Shown: positions 1 through 7,409, counted from the stretch's first letter. The stretch: 14,747 bases of DNA from Flavobacterium sp. (GCA_015478765.1 JADMKR010000207.1:1-14747), one strand, 5' to 3'. Program-made: numbers and translations. Notes: generated from the sequence alone by a model not told the origin.

Positions 1-225
1 GATCAGTCCGATCGGGATCAGTGAAAGGGGTTTTCGTCGCAGCAGCTTCATCGTGTCGTCGGTTCCATACGCAAAGCTGTGCAATACGAATGCAATGGAT
101 GCAACGAGGCCTCCTACAAATCCACCGCCCGGATGATAATGGCCACGTAACAGCAGGAAAAACGAGAACAGCAGCAATATTGGCAGCAGGTATCGCGAGG
201 CGGTCTGTAAAATGATGCTTCTCAT
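1..225 (-). CDS. mrpB: Na+/H+ antiporter subunit B (MrpB/MnhB), N-terminal part, cut by window edge
   Basis: Reading from 225 leftwards gives 75 codons with no stop, running off the window. The peptide starts MRSIILQTASRYLLP, followed by a hydrophobic helix (LLLFSFFLLLRGHYHPGGGF) and a second membrane segment. The short motif HxPGGGF after the first helix is typical of the MnhB family. The ATG lies one base after the mrpA stop codon, so the two genes are translated from one message. In known Mrp systems MrpB is a small membrane subunit of the multi-subunit complex that exchanges cytoplasmic Na+ for external H+ in the inner membrane. The mrpC-G genes would be expected further left, outside the window. 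Family assignment is firm because of both motif and position; the C-terminus cannot be seen. Confidence 0.9.
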   Translation of the reverse strand, partial: MRSIILQTASRYLLPILLLFSFFLLLRGHYHPGGGFVGGLVASIAFVLHSFAYGTDDTMKLLRRKPLSLIPIGLI

Positions 226-226
226 A

Positions 227-2542
227 TTATTCTTTTTCAGATGCTTTTAAACGGAGTTTTATAAGACTGTAAACGCCGAGAGCAGCGATACTAAGTACCA
301 CGATCTCAAACATGGTATCGACGCCGCGGAAATCGACCAAAATGACATTGACGACATTTTTGCCTTTACCGAGGGTGTAGGCAAATTCACCGTAGAAGTC
401 GCTGACTTCAGTGGAAGTAGGGACTTGTAAAACGCGCATTGCGATCAGCGACATAACGGTCCCGAAAGTTATGGCAACCGCAGCATCGCGCACGATGATT
501 TTATTATTATTACCGACAAAATTTATGAATGAAGGCAGGTTGAACAGTACCAAAACAAAGAGCACAACAGTTAGCGTATCGATGGTGAATTGTGTGATCG
601 CCAAATCGGGGGCGCTGTAAAATACAAACAGTAAACATATCGCATATCCGATCACACTGGTGCCGATCACTGCCGTCAAGCGTGACTTGGTAATAATAGT
701 CATTACCAGTCCGGCTATCAAGAACAGAACAGTTGCTCCTTCGTAAATACTGATGGGCGACAGTTTATCGTAATTGATGGTTATTTGTCCGCCGTCAACT
801 AATTCGTACACCAATAAGATCAGTGCGAACAGTATGATCTTCAGTATGTAAGACCGCAGGAATCCATTGTGCATTACATTGCTGTACCAAGTTGCAAATC
901 GGGTGGATAGTACCGCTAAAATCCGGAAAAATGACTGCGGAGAAAGCAGGTGGAATCGGTCAACAAATAACTGCAACGCCGCCCTTGGTGTGTTTACGAA
1001 ATAGATAATGCTGCCCAGACCCAAAGTTGCCAGACTTAACCACAGCACCGTATTGAATCCATGCCAGATTGCGAGGTCGATTTGCACCTCGGTTCCAGAT
1101 ACGCTTGAAACCATCGAGGAAATCAATGATTCTCCGATCAAAGCAGGGAAGCACCCAAAGGTAAAACCGACTATCCCCAGTAGAAGCGGTGGCACCCACA
1201 TCCATGGAGAAGGTAAATGTACGTGTTCAAATTTTGTAGGCAGGCCGCCTGCAAAAGGGCGAAGGCCAGCCATAAAACCAGCAGCCACTAAGCAGGTATT
1301 GGTAAGAACCGCTACGATGGTTATGTATAATGCATAGGAAACGTTGGCCTGCAGCGTAGCTTCATAAATCAGATCTTTGCCGATAAATCCGAGCGATAAA
1401 GGCAATCCTGCGCTCGACAAAGCCGCCAGAATACCGGCTATGTAAACAGGTTTTAAAACTTTTCGCAATCCGCCCAGTTCGAGAAGGTTACGGGTGCCGG
1501 TTTCGTGGTCGATGATACCGGTGATCAGGAACAGTGCCGCTTTGTAGAGCGCATGCACAACTATAAAAGTTGACATCGCAATGAGCGCTTCCTTAGTTCC
1601 CAAGCCGATAAGGAATGTCAGGATGCCTAGCGCCGATATAGTCGAGTAGGCAAGTATGGCTTTTAAATCGGTGCGGAACAATGAGTGAATGGCCGCATAT
1701 AACATGGTGAAACCGCCTATAATCATTAGCGTATTGCTCCATTCGGCAGTGCCGCCAAGTATAGGCGACATTCGCGCGAGGAGGAAAATCCCCGCCTTTA
1801 CCATCGTTGCCGAATGCAGGTAAGCCGAAACCGGCGTGGGTGCTTTCATCGCGCCTGGCAACCAGAAGTGGAACGGGAACTGAGCCGATTTAGTGAAGGC
1901 ACCAATGAATATCAGAACCAATATCAGCGGGTAATGGCTGTGTTCAACGATAGATGTTGACGATTCGAGTAATTGCTGAATTGAGTACGTTCCTGCTGCC
2001 TGACCCAACGCTATGAGACCGGCGAGCAGGAAGAATCCACCCATTCCGGTTATGCTGAGTGCCGTAATTGCGCTCTTGCGGGATTCTGCACTGTCGTTAT
2101 TGAAACCGATCAGAAAAAACGAGCTGATGCTGGTAAGCTCCCAAAAAACGAAAAGCAACAATATGTTGTCGGATAAGACCATTCCAAGCATAGCCGACAT
2201 GAACAGACATAAATAACCAAAAAAACGGTCTTTAAACTTATGATGTTGCAGGTACGAACTTGCGTATACAAAGATTAGTGTGCCTATGCCAGTGATCAGC
2301 AAGCTAAAAAGAAGCGATAGTCCGTCGAGCCTGAAATCGGCGTTGATATTGAGCGAAGGCACCCACTCATGACTTTGAAGCAAAACCGTTCCCGACTTTA
2401 CTGTTGGAATCTGCAGCAGGAAATATGTAAACAAAGAAAGCGGTAAAATGCCGAGAAAGATACTGCGATCCGACCGAAAAAATTTTCCGAAAGGAATCAG
2501 TAAGCATGCGATAAGTAGTCCGGCGAGTACTGCTAAAAGCAT
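227..2542 (-). CDS. mrpA: Na+/H+ antiporter subunit A (MrpA/MnhA), NuoL-like
   Basis: This is a 771-residue polytopic inner-membrane protein, the normal size for MrpA. Residues about 60-420 form the NuoL/antiporter-like core. The conserved Glu sits in LLFVFWELTS (E135) and a Lys in GAFTKSAQFPFHFWLPGA (K218). These are followed by MKAPTPVSAYLHSATMVKAG (His243, Lys249), the signature of proton-translocating antiporter subunits. Residues about 625-672 (with SAPDLAITQFTIDTL) match the MrpA C-terminal/DUF4040 (MbhD-like) segment. The last about 47 residues (VNVILVDFRGVDTMFEI) match the MbhE-like segment. The subunit is thought to form the main ion path of the Mrp complex, which uses the proton gradient to expel Na+ and keep internal pH. 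It is first in the operon, one base before mrpB, with a candidate -7 element just upstream. No frameshift or missing key residue was seen. Confidence 0.96.
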   Translation of the reverse strand: MLLAVLAGLLIACLLIPFGKFFRSDRSIFLGILPLSLFTYFLLQIPTVKSGTVLLQSHEWVPSLNINADFRLDGLSLLFSLLITGIGTLIFVYASSYLQHHKFKDRFFGYLCLFMSAMLGMVLSDNILLLFVFWELTSISSFFLIGFNNDSAESRKSAITALSITGMGGFFLLAGLIALGQAAGTYSIQQLLESSTSIVEHSHYPLILVLIFIGAFTKSAQFPFHFWLPGAMKAPTPVSAYLHSATMVKAGIFLLARMSPILGGTAEWSNTLMIIGGFTMLYAAIHSLFRTDLKAILAYSTISALGILTFLIGLGTKEALIAMSTFIVVHALYKAALFLITGIIDHETGTRNLLELGGLRKVLKPVYIAGILAALSSAGLPLSLGFIGKDLIYEATLQANVSYALYITIVAVLTNTCLVAAGFMAGLRPFAGGLPTKFEHVHLPSPWMWVPPLLLGIVGFTFGCFPALIGESLISSMVSSVSGTEVQIDLAIWHGFNTVLWLSLATLGLGSIIYFVNTPRAALQLFVDRFHLLSPQSFFRILAVLSTRFATWYSNVMHNGFLRSYILKIILFALILLVYELVDGGQITINYDKLSPISIYEGATVLFLIAGLVMTIITKSRLTAVIGTSVIGYAICLLFVFYSAPDLAITQFTIDTLTVVLFVLVLFNLPSFINFVGNNNKIIVRDAAVAITFGTVMSLIAMRVLQVPTSTEVSDFYGEFAYTLGKGKNVVNVILVDFRGVDTMFEIVVLSIAALGVYSLIKLRLKASEKE

Positions 2543-2558
2543 CGATTTGGCGTTTTCG

Positions 2559-2566
2559 CAAAAATA
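2559..2566 (-). promoter_or_regulatory. candidate -7 promoter element for mrpAB
   Basis: On the minus strand this reads TATTTTTG, an exact match to the Bacteroidota -7 consensus TAnnTTTG. It lies 16 bases before the mrpA ATG, which would give a leader of about 10 bases. No good -33 TTG was found at the usual 19-base spacing, so the call rests on the -7 box and position. Confidence 0.45.
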
Positions 2567-2659
2567 CAGATTTTTATGGTTATTTCGTGTCTTGTGAGTC
2601 CCAAAGTTTGGTCTTTAAGCACGTAAATATGGTGAGTTGGTCGATATTTTAAATGTTTT

Positions 2660-2686
2660 CCAATGTTAAGTTTTACTCCAATGTTA
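2660..2686. repeat. two 9-bp direct repeats upstream of the YwqK-like gene
   Basis: CCAATGTTA occurs at 2660-2668 and again at 2678-2686, an 18-base centre-to-centre spacing (close to two helical turns). They lie in the divergent intergenic region between mrpA and the MORN/YwqK-like gene, about 45-70 bases upstream of the latter's candidate -7 element. A regulator site read on one face of the DNA is possible but not shown; the region is AT-rich, so chance cannot be excluded. Confidence 0.35.
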
Positions 2687-2728
2687 CCAAATTGTTACGT
2701 AAAAGTTTTTTTAAAGTAAAGTCTTTAT

Positions 2729-2736
2729 TATATTTG
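2729..2736 (+). promoter_or_regulatory. candidate -7 promoter element for the YwqK-like gene
   Basis: TATATTTG matches the Bacteroidota -7 consensus TAnnTTTG exactly. It lies 27 bases before the preferred ATG at 2764, which leaves a leader of roughly 20 bases. A -33 TTG at the usual spacing is not clear (the stretch is T-rich), so confidence is moderate. Confidence 0.5.
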
Positions 2737-2763
2737 AAATGTAAATATCAATAAATGTCTATC

Positions 2764-3111
2764 ATGAAAAAATATATGCTACTGAGCATGATGCTCGTAA
2801 CGGGAATCATGACCTCACAGGAAGTACAGCCAAAACTTGAGGCTTTTGGACCATTAGTAAAAGCAACATACTATTATGACAGTGGGCAAATCCAGCAAAC
2901 CGGCTTCTTTAAAGACGGAAAACCAGACGGTCAGTGGGTTTCGTACGATTCGAACGGAAACAAGAATGCCGTAGGTGAATATACTCAAGGCAATAAGACC
3001 GGAAAATGGCTCTTTTGGTCAAACGAGCAGTTGAGCGAAGTAAACTATTCGCAGAGCAGGATTGCGAATGTGAAGAGATGGAAGCACGAGATTGTAGTCG
3101 ACCGGCTTTAA
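2764..3111 (+). CDS. small exported MORN-repeat / YwqK-family protein
   Basis: A 115-residue protein with an N-terminal signal peptide (MKKYMLLSMMLVTGIMTSQ, cleavage probably just before EVQPKLEAFG). It has about three short MORN-like beta-hairpin repeats: ATYYYDSGQIQQTGFFKDGK, DGQWVSYDSNGNKNAVGEY and TGKWLFWSNEQLSEVNY. The pattern YY.G....G.f.dGk.dG.W..Y is that of the YwqK/MORN_2 family. An in-frame ATG nine bases upstream (2755) would add MSI. I prefer 2764 because it gives a standard MKK signal peptide and a better distance from the candidate -7 element. Many flavobacteria carry similar short exported proteins; 'antitoxin' in the family name comes from Bacillus YwqK and should not be carried over, since no toxin gene is adjacent. 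It is transcribed alone and ends in a strong terminator. Function unknown; a periplasmic or surface location is inferred. Confidence 0.85.
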   Translation: MKKYMLLSMMLVTGIMTSQEVQPKLEAFGPLVKATYYYDSGQIQQTGFFKDGKPDGQWVSYDSNGNKNAVGEYTQGNKTGKWLFWSNEQLSEVNYSQSRIANVKRWKHEIVVDRL

Positions 3112-3135
3112 AACAGATTGGTTGCAGTTTACATT

Positions 3136-3159
3136 AAGTCGCTTACCGGCGGCTTTTTT
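3136..3159 (+). terminator. intrinsic terminator after the YwqK-like gene
   Basis: Stem AAGTCGC (3136-3142) pairs with GCGGCTT (3149-3155) through seven pairs including one G-T wobble. The loop is six bases, and the T-run covers 3154-3159. It lies 25 bases after the stop codon at 3111. The T-run is only on the plus strand, so it does not serve the convergent RCC1 gene. Confidence 0.8.
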
Positions 3160-3201
3160 GTTGTCAGGCGGGAAGAGATAAAAGTTGTAATTTATAATTG
3201 T

Positions 3202-4584
3202 TTACATCTTTACAAATTTAGTTGTCGAATGGTTGCCTTCAGAATATACTTTAACGATATATATTCCTGAAGTGATGTGCTGAAGGTCGATCTCGTTTCG
3301 GTGACCCGGTAACGCCATTATAATTTTGCCAGACATGTCTAAAATCATCACCTCGGAAATATTTGACTGGACACCGCAGTTAAATTTCAATATATTGCTG
3401 ACCGGATTCGGATAAACCAGTAGCGAGTTTGTTTGGTCATTCTCGACCAGCGAAAGCGCACACACTTGAATTAAGGCGGGCGTGAGCACAGTGTTCGGAA
3501 AAGAATTCACACCCAGTTGGTTCTGAAAGTTATTCCCCCAGCCGTACAATGAACCATCAACAGTATCAGCAAAGTTTTGTGCGTTGCCGGCGTAGATTCG
3601 CTCCCACTGTCCAGCCAGTTGCACGGGTACATTTTCATTTTCGTCAGTATTGCCGGTGCCAAGGAACTGATTCACATTGGATCCCCAAACCCACAAAGTA
3701 TTATCCGACCGAATAGCACCACTTGTAAGTGCAGTCGCAGCCACCTGAAGCCATGAATCAGTGCCAATCTGCAGCGGAACATTGCTAAAATCGTATGTGC
3801 CATCGCCCAACTGGCCGTCGCCATTGTAGCCCCACGTCCACATTGAGCCGTCGTTGCGCAAAGCCATAACATGCATCCCATCGACTGAGACGCTATTCCA
3901 ATCGTTATCTAAACCAACTCTGACCGGAGTTGAAAAAAAACCGTAGTCGATGCCTATTCCCAGAGTGCCGAATCCGTTACTGCCCCAACCCCATAATGAT
4001 CCGTCGTTTTTGATCGCAAATGCGGAATTTTGGCCACAGGTGATACTCGCCCAATCGGTGTCGGTGCTTATTTGAGTAAGAATATTTGTGTCGGGTCCGC
4101 CGGTTCCCAGCAGTCCTACCGACCGATTGCTGCCTGTCGACCATAATGTGCCATCATTTTTTAGTGCGATCATATAGAACTGGCCGCAGCTAACGTACTG
4201 CCAATCGGTGTCTGACCCTATTTGGACCGGCGACAATTTATCAACTGTAGTGCCGTCGCCAAGATGCCCATAATCATTACGTCCCCAAGCCCATAGTGTT
4301 CCGTCGTCCTTTATTGCGGCCGCATTACGGCTAAGTCCTTTCCCGGCAGCGATCATTGCCCAACCGCTATCGGTGCCAATCTGCACAGGCGCGCCTACGC
4401 CATTCATGGTTTCATAGTCCTGACCAATTCCCAAAACGCCGTTGTAATTTAGTCCCCAAGACCACAAGGTGCCGTCATGTTTAATGGAAAAGGTATTATA
4501 ATGGGTAGCCGATATGCTTTCGTAGCATTGGGCGTGCATGTTCAGGCATGAAACCATCATTATCAGTACGTAGAATTTTTTCAT
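3202..4584 (-). CDS. secreted RCC1-repeat beta-propeller protein with T9SS sorting tail (copy 1)
   Basis: A 460-residue exported protein. Residues 1-19 form a signal peptide (MKKFYVLIMMVSCLNMHAQ). Residues about 25-370 contain seven repeats of the RCC1 type, each with a core like DGTLWxWG followed by N..G.LG.G and a linker ending in VQIGTDxxW. Seven blades would close one complete propeller. Residues 387-460 are a type A T9SS sorting domain: YPNPV at 391-395, then SEVMILDMSGKI and SGIYIVKVYSE, ending KFVKM. The protein is therefore expected to cross the outer membrane by the type IX system and be released or anchored on the surface. The propeller may bind a protein or glycan; no catalytic residues were recognised. 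It lies 188 bases downstream of a same-strand paralogue (4773-6122), a tandem duplication. The biological role is unknown. Confidence 0.93.
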   Translation of the reverse strand: MKKFYVLIMMVSCLNMHAQCYESISATHYNTFSIKHDGTLWSWGLNYNGVLGIGQDYETMNGVGAPVQIGTDSGWAMIAAGKGLSRNAAAIKDDGTLWAWGRNDYGHLGDGTTVDKLSPVQIGSDTDWQYVSCGQFYMIALKNDGTLWSTGSNRSVGLLGTGGPDTNILTQISTDTDWASITCGQNSAFAIKNDGSLWGWGSNGFGTLGIGIDYGFFSTPVRVGLDNDWNSVSVDGMHVMALRNDGSMWTWGYNGDGQLGDGTYDFSNVPLQIGTDSWLQVAATALTSGAIRSDNTLWVWGSNVNQFLGTGNTDENENVPVQLAGQWERIYAGNAQNFADTVDGSLYGWGNNFQNQLGVNSFPNTVLTPALIQVCALSLVENDQTNSLLVYPNPVSNILKFNCGVQSNISEVMILDMSGKIIMALPGHRNEIDLQHITSGIYIVKVYSEGNHSTTKFVKM

Positions 4585-4772
4585 ATCGTGTTTTATAACT
4601 GGTAAATCCGATGCAATTTAGCTTTTTTATATATCGCTTGATATGAGGCAATTGAAATAAATTTGGAGGCCGTTTTTGATGTCTGACGGAACGCGAATCA
4701 AGGCACGGATGAAAATAGTAATCGGCGTAAACAAAATTTCGGTTTCGATTTTTTACCGTGCTACGCAGATTT

Positions 4773-6122
4773 TTATTCTTTTATAAATTTACCCTTCAAT
4801 ACTTTTTCGTCTTGTGAGGTCAGGATTATCACATAGACACCTGCCTGCAACTGAGATACATCAATTTGAGAGTGATTCTCGGCTAATTTCACTTTTTGGC
4901 CAAGCAGATTGAATATTTCAGCCTTGGCGATAGTACCGGAGGAATTCCAATGCAATACGTTCGCAACCGGATTTGGGTACAGCGTCAATTCATTGGCAGC
5001 AAATTCACCTTGATTCAACGGCGAACATTCTATTACCGGAAAAGGTATAGGTGTCGAAGTGGTCGTTCCATCGCCCAGCCATCCGCCGCCATTAAAGCCC
5101 CAGGCCCACAGCGTAGAATCATCTTTCATTGCGAATGAGGATGAATACCCGGCCGAAACTGCGGTCCAGTCGTTATCGGTTCCCACCTGATTTGGAGAAT
5201 GGTAGTTTGGAATCATCATACCGCCGTCAATCCAGCCGTAGCTTCCCCATTGCCACAAGGTTCCATCTTGTTTTATGCCTATCGAGTGGAAATTCCCTGA
5301 CGAAACATCCAACCATTGATCTGTTCCGATCTGTACCGGCGTCGATCGGTCGGTAGTGGTTCCGTCACCCAGCCGGCCATTTTCATTCCAGCCCCACGCC
5401 CACAAGGTGCCGTCGGTTTTCAGTGCTAATGAAGCAGCCGAGCGAGCACCCGAAATATGTGCCCAGTCGTTATCAGTACCTACCTGCGTAAAGACAGTCG
5501 CCTGGCCAAAGACACCTACGTCTCCAAAGTTGTTGCGACCGCGGCCCCATAGTGTGCCGTCATTTTTTATGCAGACAGTCTTAAAATAACCGGCATGAAT
5601 AACGGCCCAGTCGGTATCAGCACTAATTTGTATCGGTGTCGAATAAAAAGAAGTTGTGCCCGGCATCAATTCGTAGGCGCCATTATTGCCCCATCCCCAT
5701 AAAGTACCGTCTGCTTTTTTAGCGATAGAATGGAGGTTACCGGCAGATATTTCCACCCAGTCGGTGTCGATTCCCACCTGCACAGGTACTACGCTTGACG
5801 GCATCGAACTGTTCCCAAGTTGGCCGAGCTCATTATTTCCCCAAGCCCAGATTGTCCCGTCGGTTTTTAAGCCGATACTATGCATGCGGGCATGGCGAAT
5901 ATCGGCCCAAGTGCCGTCGTCAACCGTGAGAGTTGGCACAGTAACGGCCGTGAGGGTACCATTCCCAAGCTGGCCAAACTGGTTCAATCCCCAGCTATAC
6001 CGCTGGCCATTTCCGAGCAGTACGGTAACTGAATTATCAGAATGAACCACACTGGCGGCGCATTCCTGTGCGTGGTTTTGAAAGACGGTAAGTGAAAGGA
6101 GTGAGAGTAGAAGTTTTTTCAT
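4773..6122 (-). CDS. secreted RCC1-repeat beta-propeller protein with T9SS sorting tail (copy 2)
   Basis: A 449-residue exported protein and paralogue of 3202-4584. The signal peptide is MKKLLLSLLSLTVFQNHAQ. Seven RCC1-like repeats follow: the first is degenerate (GNGQRYSWGLNQFGQLGNGT), the others carry DGTIWAWG, DGTLWGWG, DGTLWGRG, DGTLWAWG, DGTLWQWG and DSTLWAWG. Linkers contain the recurring VQIGTDxDWxxISAG. Residues 379-449 are a type A T9SS sorting domain: YPNP at 382-385, then KAEIFNLLGQKVKL and AGVYVIILTSQ, ending GKFIKE. It should be exported by the type IX system like its neighbour. The start codon is preceded within 12 bases by an array of octamers resembling -7 promoter elements (6134-6173), which may control expression. 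The two copies differ through much of the propeller, so duplication is not very recent. Ligand unknown. Confidence 0.93.
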   Translation of the reverse strand: MKKLLLSLLSLTVFQNHAQECAASVVHSDNSVTVLLGNGQRYSWGLNQFGQLGNGTLTAVTVPTLTVDDGTWADIRHARMHSIGLKTDGTIWAWGNNELGQLGNSSMPSSVVPVQVGIDTDWVEISAGNLHSIAKKADGTLWGWGNNGAYELMPGTTSFYSTPIQISADTDWAVIHAGYFKTVCIKNDGTLWGRGRNNFGDVGVFGQATVFTQVGTDNDWAHISGARSAASLALKTDGTLWAWGWNENGRLGDGTTTDRSTPVQIGTDQWLDVSSGNFHSIGIKQDGTLWQWGSYGWIDGGMMIPNYHSPNQVGTDNDWTAVSAGYSSSFAMKDDSTLWAWGFNGGGWLGDGTTTSTPIPFPVIECSPLNQGEFAANELTLYPNPVANVLHWNSSGTIAKAEIFNLLGQKVKLAENHSQIDVSQLQAGVYVIILTSQDEKVLKGKFIKE

Positions 6123-6133
6123 ATGGGTTGTTC

Positions 6134-6173
6134 AAAGTTAGAAAGTTACAAAGTTAAAAAGTTAGAAAGTTAT
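6134..6173 (-). repeat. five tandem octamers AAAGTTAn just upstream of the RCC1 gene
   Basis: Plus strand units are AAAGTTAG, AAAGTTAC, AAAGTTAA, AAAGTTAG and AAAGTTAT, with no gaps. On the coding strand of the downstream gene each unit reads TAACTTTn; two (6133-6140 and 6149-6156) are TAACTTTG, an exact match to the -7 consensus TAnnTTTG. The array begins 12 bases before the ATG at 6122. The repeat is directly seen; a promoter role is inference, and no clear -33 element was found. Confidence 0.85.
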
Positions 6174-6253
6174 AACCATGTACGTGGCTAAAGTTCTGAT
6201 ATTCAGTTTTAATTTCCAAATTTTTGTAGTTAGCCAATTTTGGAAGTACAGAT

Positions 6254-6281
6254 ATAGCAAGTGCTGGCTATGCTATTTTTT
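6254..6281 (+). terminator. terminator-like hairpin with no gene upstream
   Basis: ATAGCA (6254-6259) pairs with TGCTAT (6271-6276) across an 11-base loop and runs into six T residues (6276-6281) on the plus strand. No convincing plus-strand coding sequence precedes it, so it may end an unannotated small RNA or be a chance structure. The loop is long and the stem short. Confidence 0.35.
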
Positions 6282-6351
6282 CGATGTTAGGATATGTGTA
6301 TACGGATAGGCTAATCAGAAACATACGTTTTCCTAAAGAGCTACAACAACC

Positions 6352-6375
6352 GCTTAGTCGGGAAGAGGACTAGGC
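6352..6375. other. 8-bp hairpin in the leader of the small membrane-protein ORF
   Basis: GCTTAGTC (6352-6359) pairs with GACTAGGC (6368-6375), eight pairs with one wobble, around the purine loop GGGAAGAG. It lies 55 bases before the ATG at 6431. The 308 bases from 6123 to 6430 hold only the octamer array, the orphan terminator-like hairpin and this structure; I found no gene there. Function unknown. Confidence 0.4.
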
Positions 6376-6430
6376 TAAACTACTTTCCCAAATAGGGTTT
6401 TACCCATACCCTTGCCACGCTTTTCAAACT

Positions 6431-6661
6431 ATGTTTGTTTCGACAAAAGCTTGGTACATGTTAGAAAGTTTCATCTTCATAATTCCCACAGGTATAATCG
6501 TTATGGTAGCGATTATTGTGTTGTCGGTATTTTCGGCATTCACAAGACGGGGATTACTGGATTCTTCGCAGATACTGGGAATGACTACTTTATTTAAATA
6601 TGCGGTCGTGCTGATTGGGTTATTTTCGATTGTCGGACTTCTCGCAACCAAGGTTTCATAG
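6431..6661 (+). CDS. small two-helix membrane protein, unknown function
   Basis: A 76-residue ORF with two clear hydrophobic segments: residues about 13-36 (SFIFIIPTGIIVMVAIIVL) and about 52-73 (LFKYAVVLIGLFSIVGLLAT). They are separated by a polar loop carrying TRRGLLDSS. The pattern of a hairpin of two membrane helices with a positively charged loop looks like a real protein rather than random sequence. I do not recognise a family. An internal ATG at 6458 would shorten it to 67 residues and keep both helices. No clear promoter or terminator was found. It stands alone between non-coding stretches. A chance ORF in AT-rich DNA remains possible. Confidence 0.5.
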   Translation: MFVSTKAWYMLESFIFIIPTGIIVMVAIIVLSVFSAFTRRGLLDSSQILGMTTLFKYAVVLIGLFSIVGLLATKVS

Positions 6662-6880
6662 AAACACTATACAATTTCAGTTTTACTTTTTTGTTGACAG
6701 ATAGGCAGATTTCTAAAGCATTATCCGCTACCTCAATCTCCAAACCCAACACCCGCGCCCGCCCGAGGCACCAGCAGAACGGAGCTAATACCCGACATTC
6801 TGAATTCGGCAACCATACATATCCGTATGTTTTTCAGTCGACTTCAGATTAACGATTTAATCCGATGGTTCATAAATTAA

Positions 6881-6911
6881 AAAAGGCAGCTTCTTTATAG
6901 AAGTGCCTTTT
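6881..6911 (-). terminator. strong intrinsic terminator for the disordered-protein gene
   Basis: The plus strand has AAAAGGCA (6881-6888) and TGCCTTTT (6904-6911) as a perfect 8-bp outer stem. After a one-base bulge an inner stem CTTCT/AGAAG closes a four-base loop. On the minus strand the stem is followed by a run of T (6879-6884), 40 bases after the stop codon at 6951. It could also slow plus-strand transcription from the small membrane-protein gene. Confidence 0.8.
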
Positions 6912-6950
6912 AAGGAATTGTCGATTACTGTTTTAAAGTTTATCCGACTT

Positions 6951-7409
6951 TTAAACTGTCTGATTGCGATCATCATTTCTGCTGCGCGACGAAGCATTCC
7001 TTGTTTCATCGTTATCCTGATTCCAATTCTCTCCCTGAGCATCACGACTGCCGCTCTGCATGTTTTGAGTTTCGCTCCAGTTTTCGGTATCGGCATTTCG
7101 CCCCTGAGATGAAAAGCTGCTGTCGCGATTTTGTATCTCATCGCCGTTGTCCATTGAAGCAGTGTTCATGTCGTCCCGGCGGCCGCCGGCTCCCTGGCCC
7201 TGGTAGCTGTTGTCGTTCCCGATCTCATTGCCCCATTCTTGGCCGGCATCGCGGTTCTGGCTTCCGCTTAAACTTTGACCGCTGCGGCGGCTCGAATCCT
7301 GACCCATGTCCTGATTCCGGTTTCCCGCATTCAATGGCTCATTTGCCTGGTTGTCATCATACTGATTGTCGCGATTCCGCTGATTTTGTCCGCTGTTGTT
7401 AGTTTCCAT
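6951..7409 (-). CDS. intrinsically disordered, hydrophilin-like protein rich in Asn/Gln/Asp/Ser/Gly/Arg
   Basis: A 152-residue protein (starts METNNSGQNQRNRDNQ) of extreme composition. By my count there are 26 Asn, 18 Gln and 16 Gly, many Asp, Ser and Arg, and no Lys, His or Cys. There is only one Pro, one Val, two Leu and two Ile, so a folded hydrophobic core is unlikely. There is no signal peptide or membrane segment; it is probably cytoplasmic. Glycine above 6 percent with high hydrophilicity fits the definition of hydrophilins, proteins linked to desiccation and osmotic stress, but no sequence family is recognised. Short recurring patterns such as QNRD and G-Q-N suggest growth by internal duplication. 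An ATG preceded by an A/T-rich leader and a strong terminator 40 bases after the stop support a real gene. The overlapping opposite-strand ORF is less credible. Role unknown. Confidence 0.75.
   Translation of the reverse strand: METNNSGQNQRNRDNQYDDNQANEPLNAGNRNQDMGQDSSRRSGQSLSGSQNRDAGQEWGNEIGNDNSYQGQGAGGRRDDMNTASMDNGDEIQNRDSSFSSQGRNADTENWSETQNMQSGSRDAQGENWNQDNDETRNASSRSRNDDRNQTV

Noticed and set aside
2764..3111. Toxin-antitoxin system because of the YwqK family name
   Set aside because: The protein is exported, no toxin gene is adjacent, and its orthologues stand alone as far as the family is known.
6134..6173. CRISPR array
   Set aside because: Units are 8 bases and contiguous with no spacers, and there are no cas genes; the same holds for the heptamers at 13562-13603.
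6178..6309. Plus-strand 43-codon open frame after the octamer array
   Set aside because: The peptide is a mixture of Phe, Trp, Tyr and Cys without pattern and runs through a terminator-like hairpin.
7001..7402. Plus-strand 133-codon frame opposite the disordered protein
   Set aside because: It is the Cys/Arg-rich shadow of the minus-strand gene, which has a proper start context and its own terminator.
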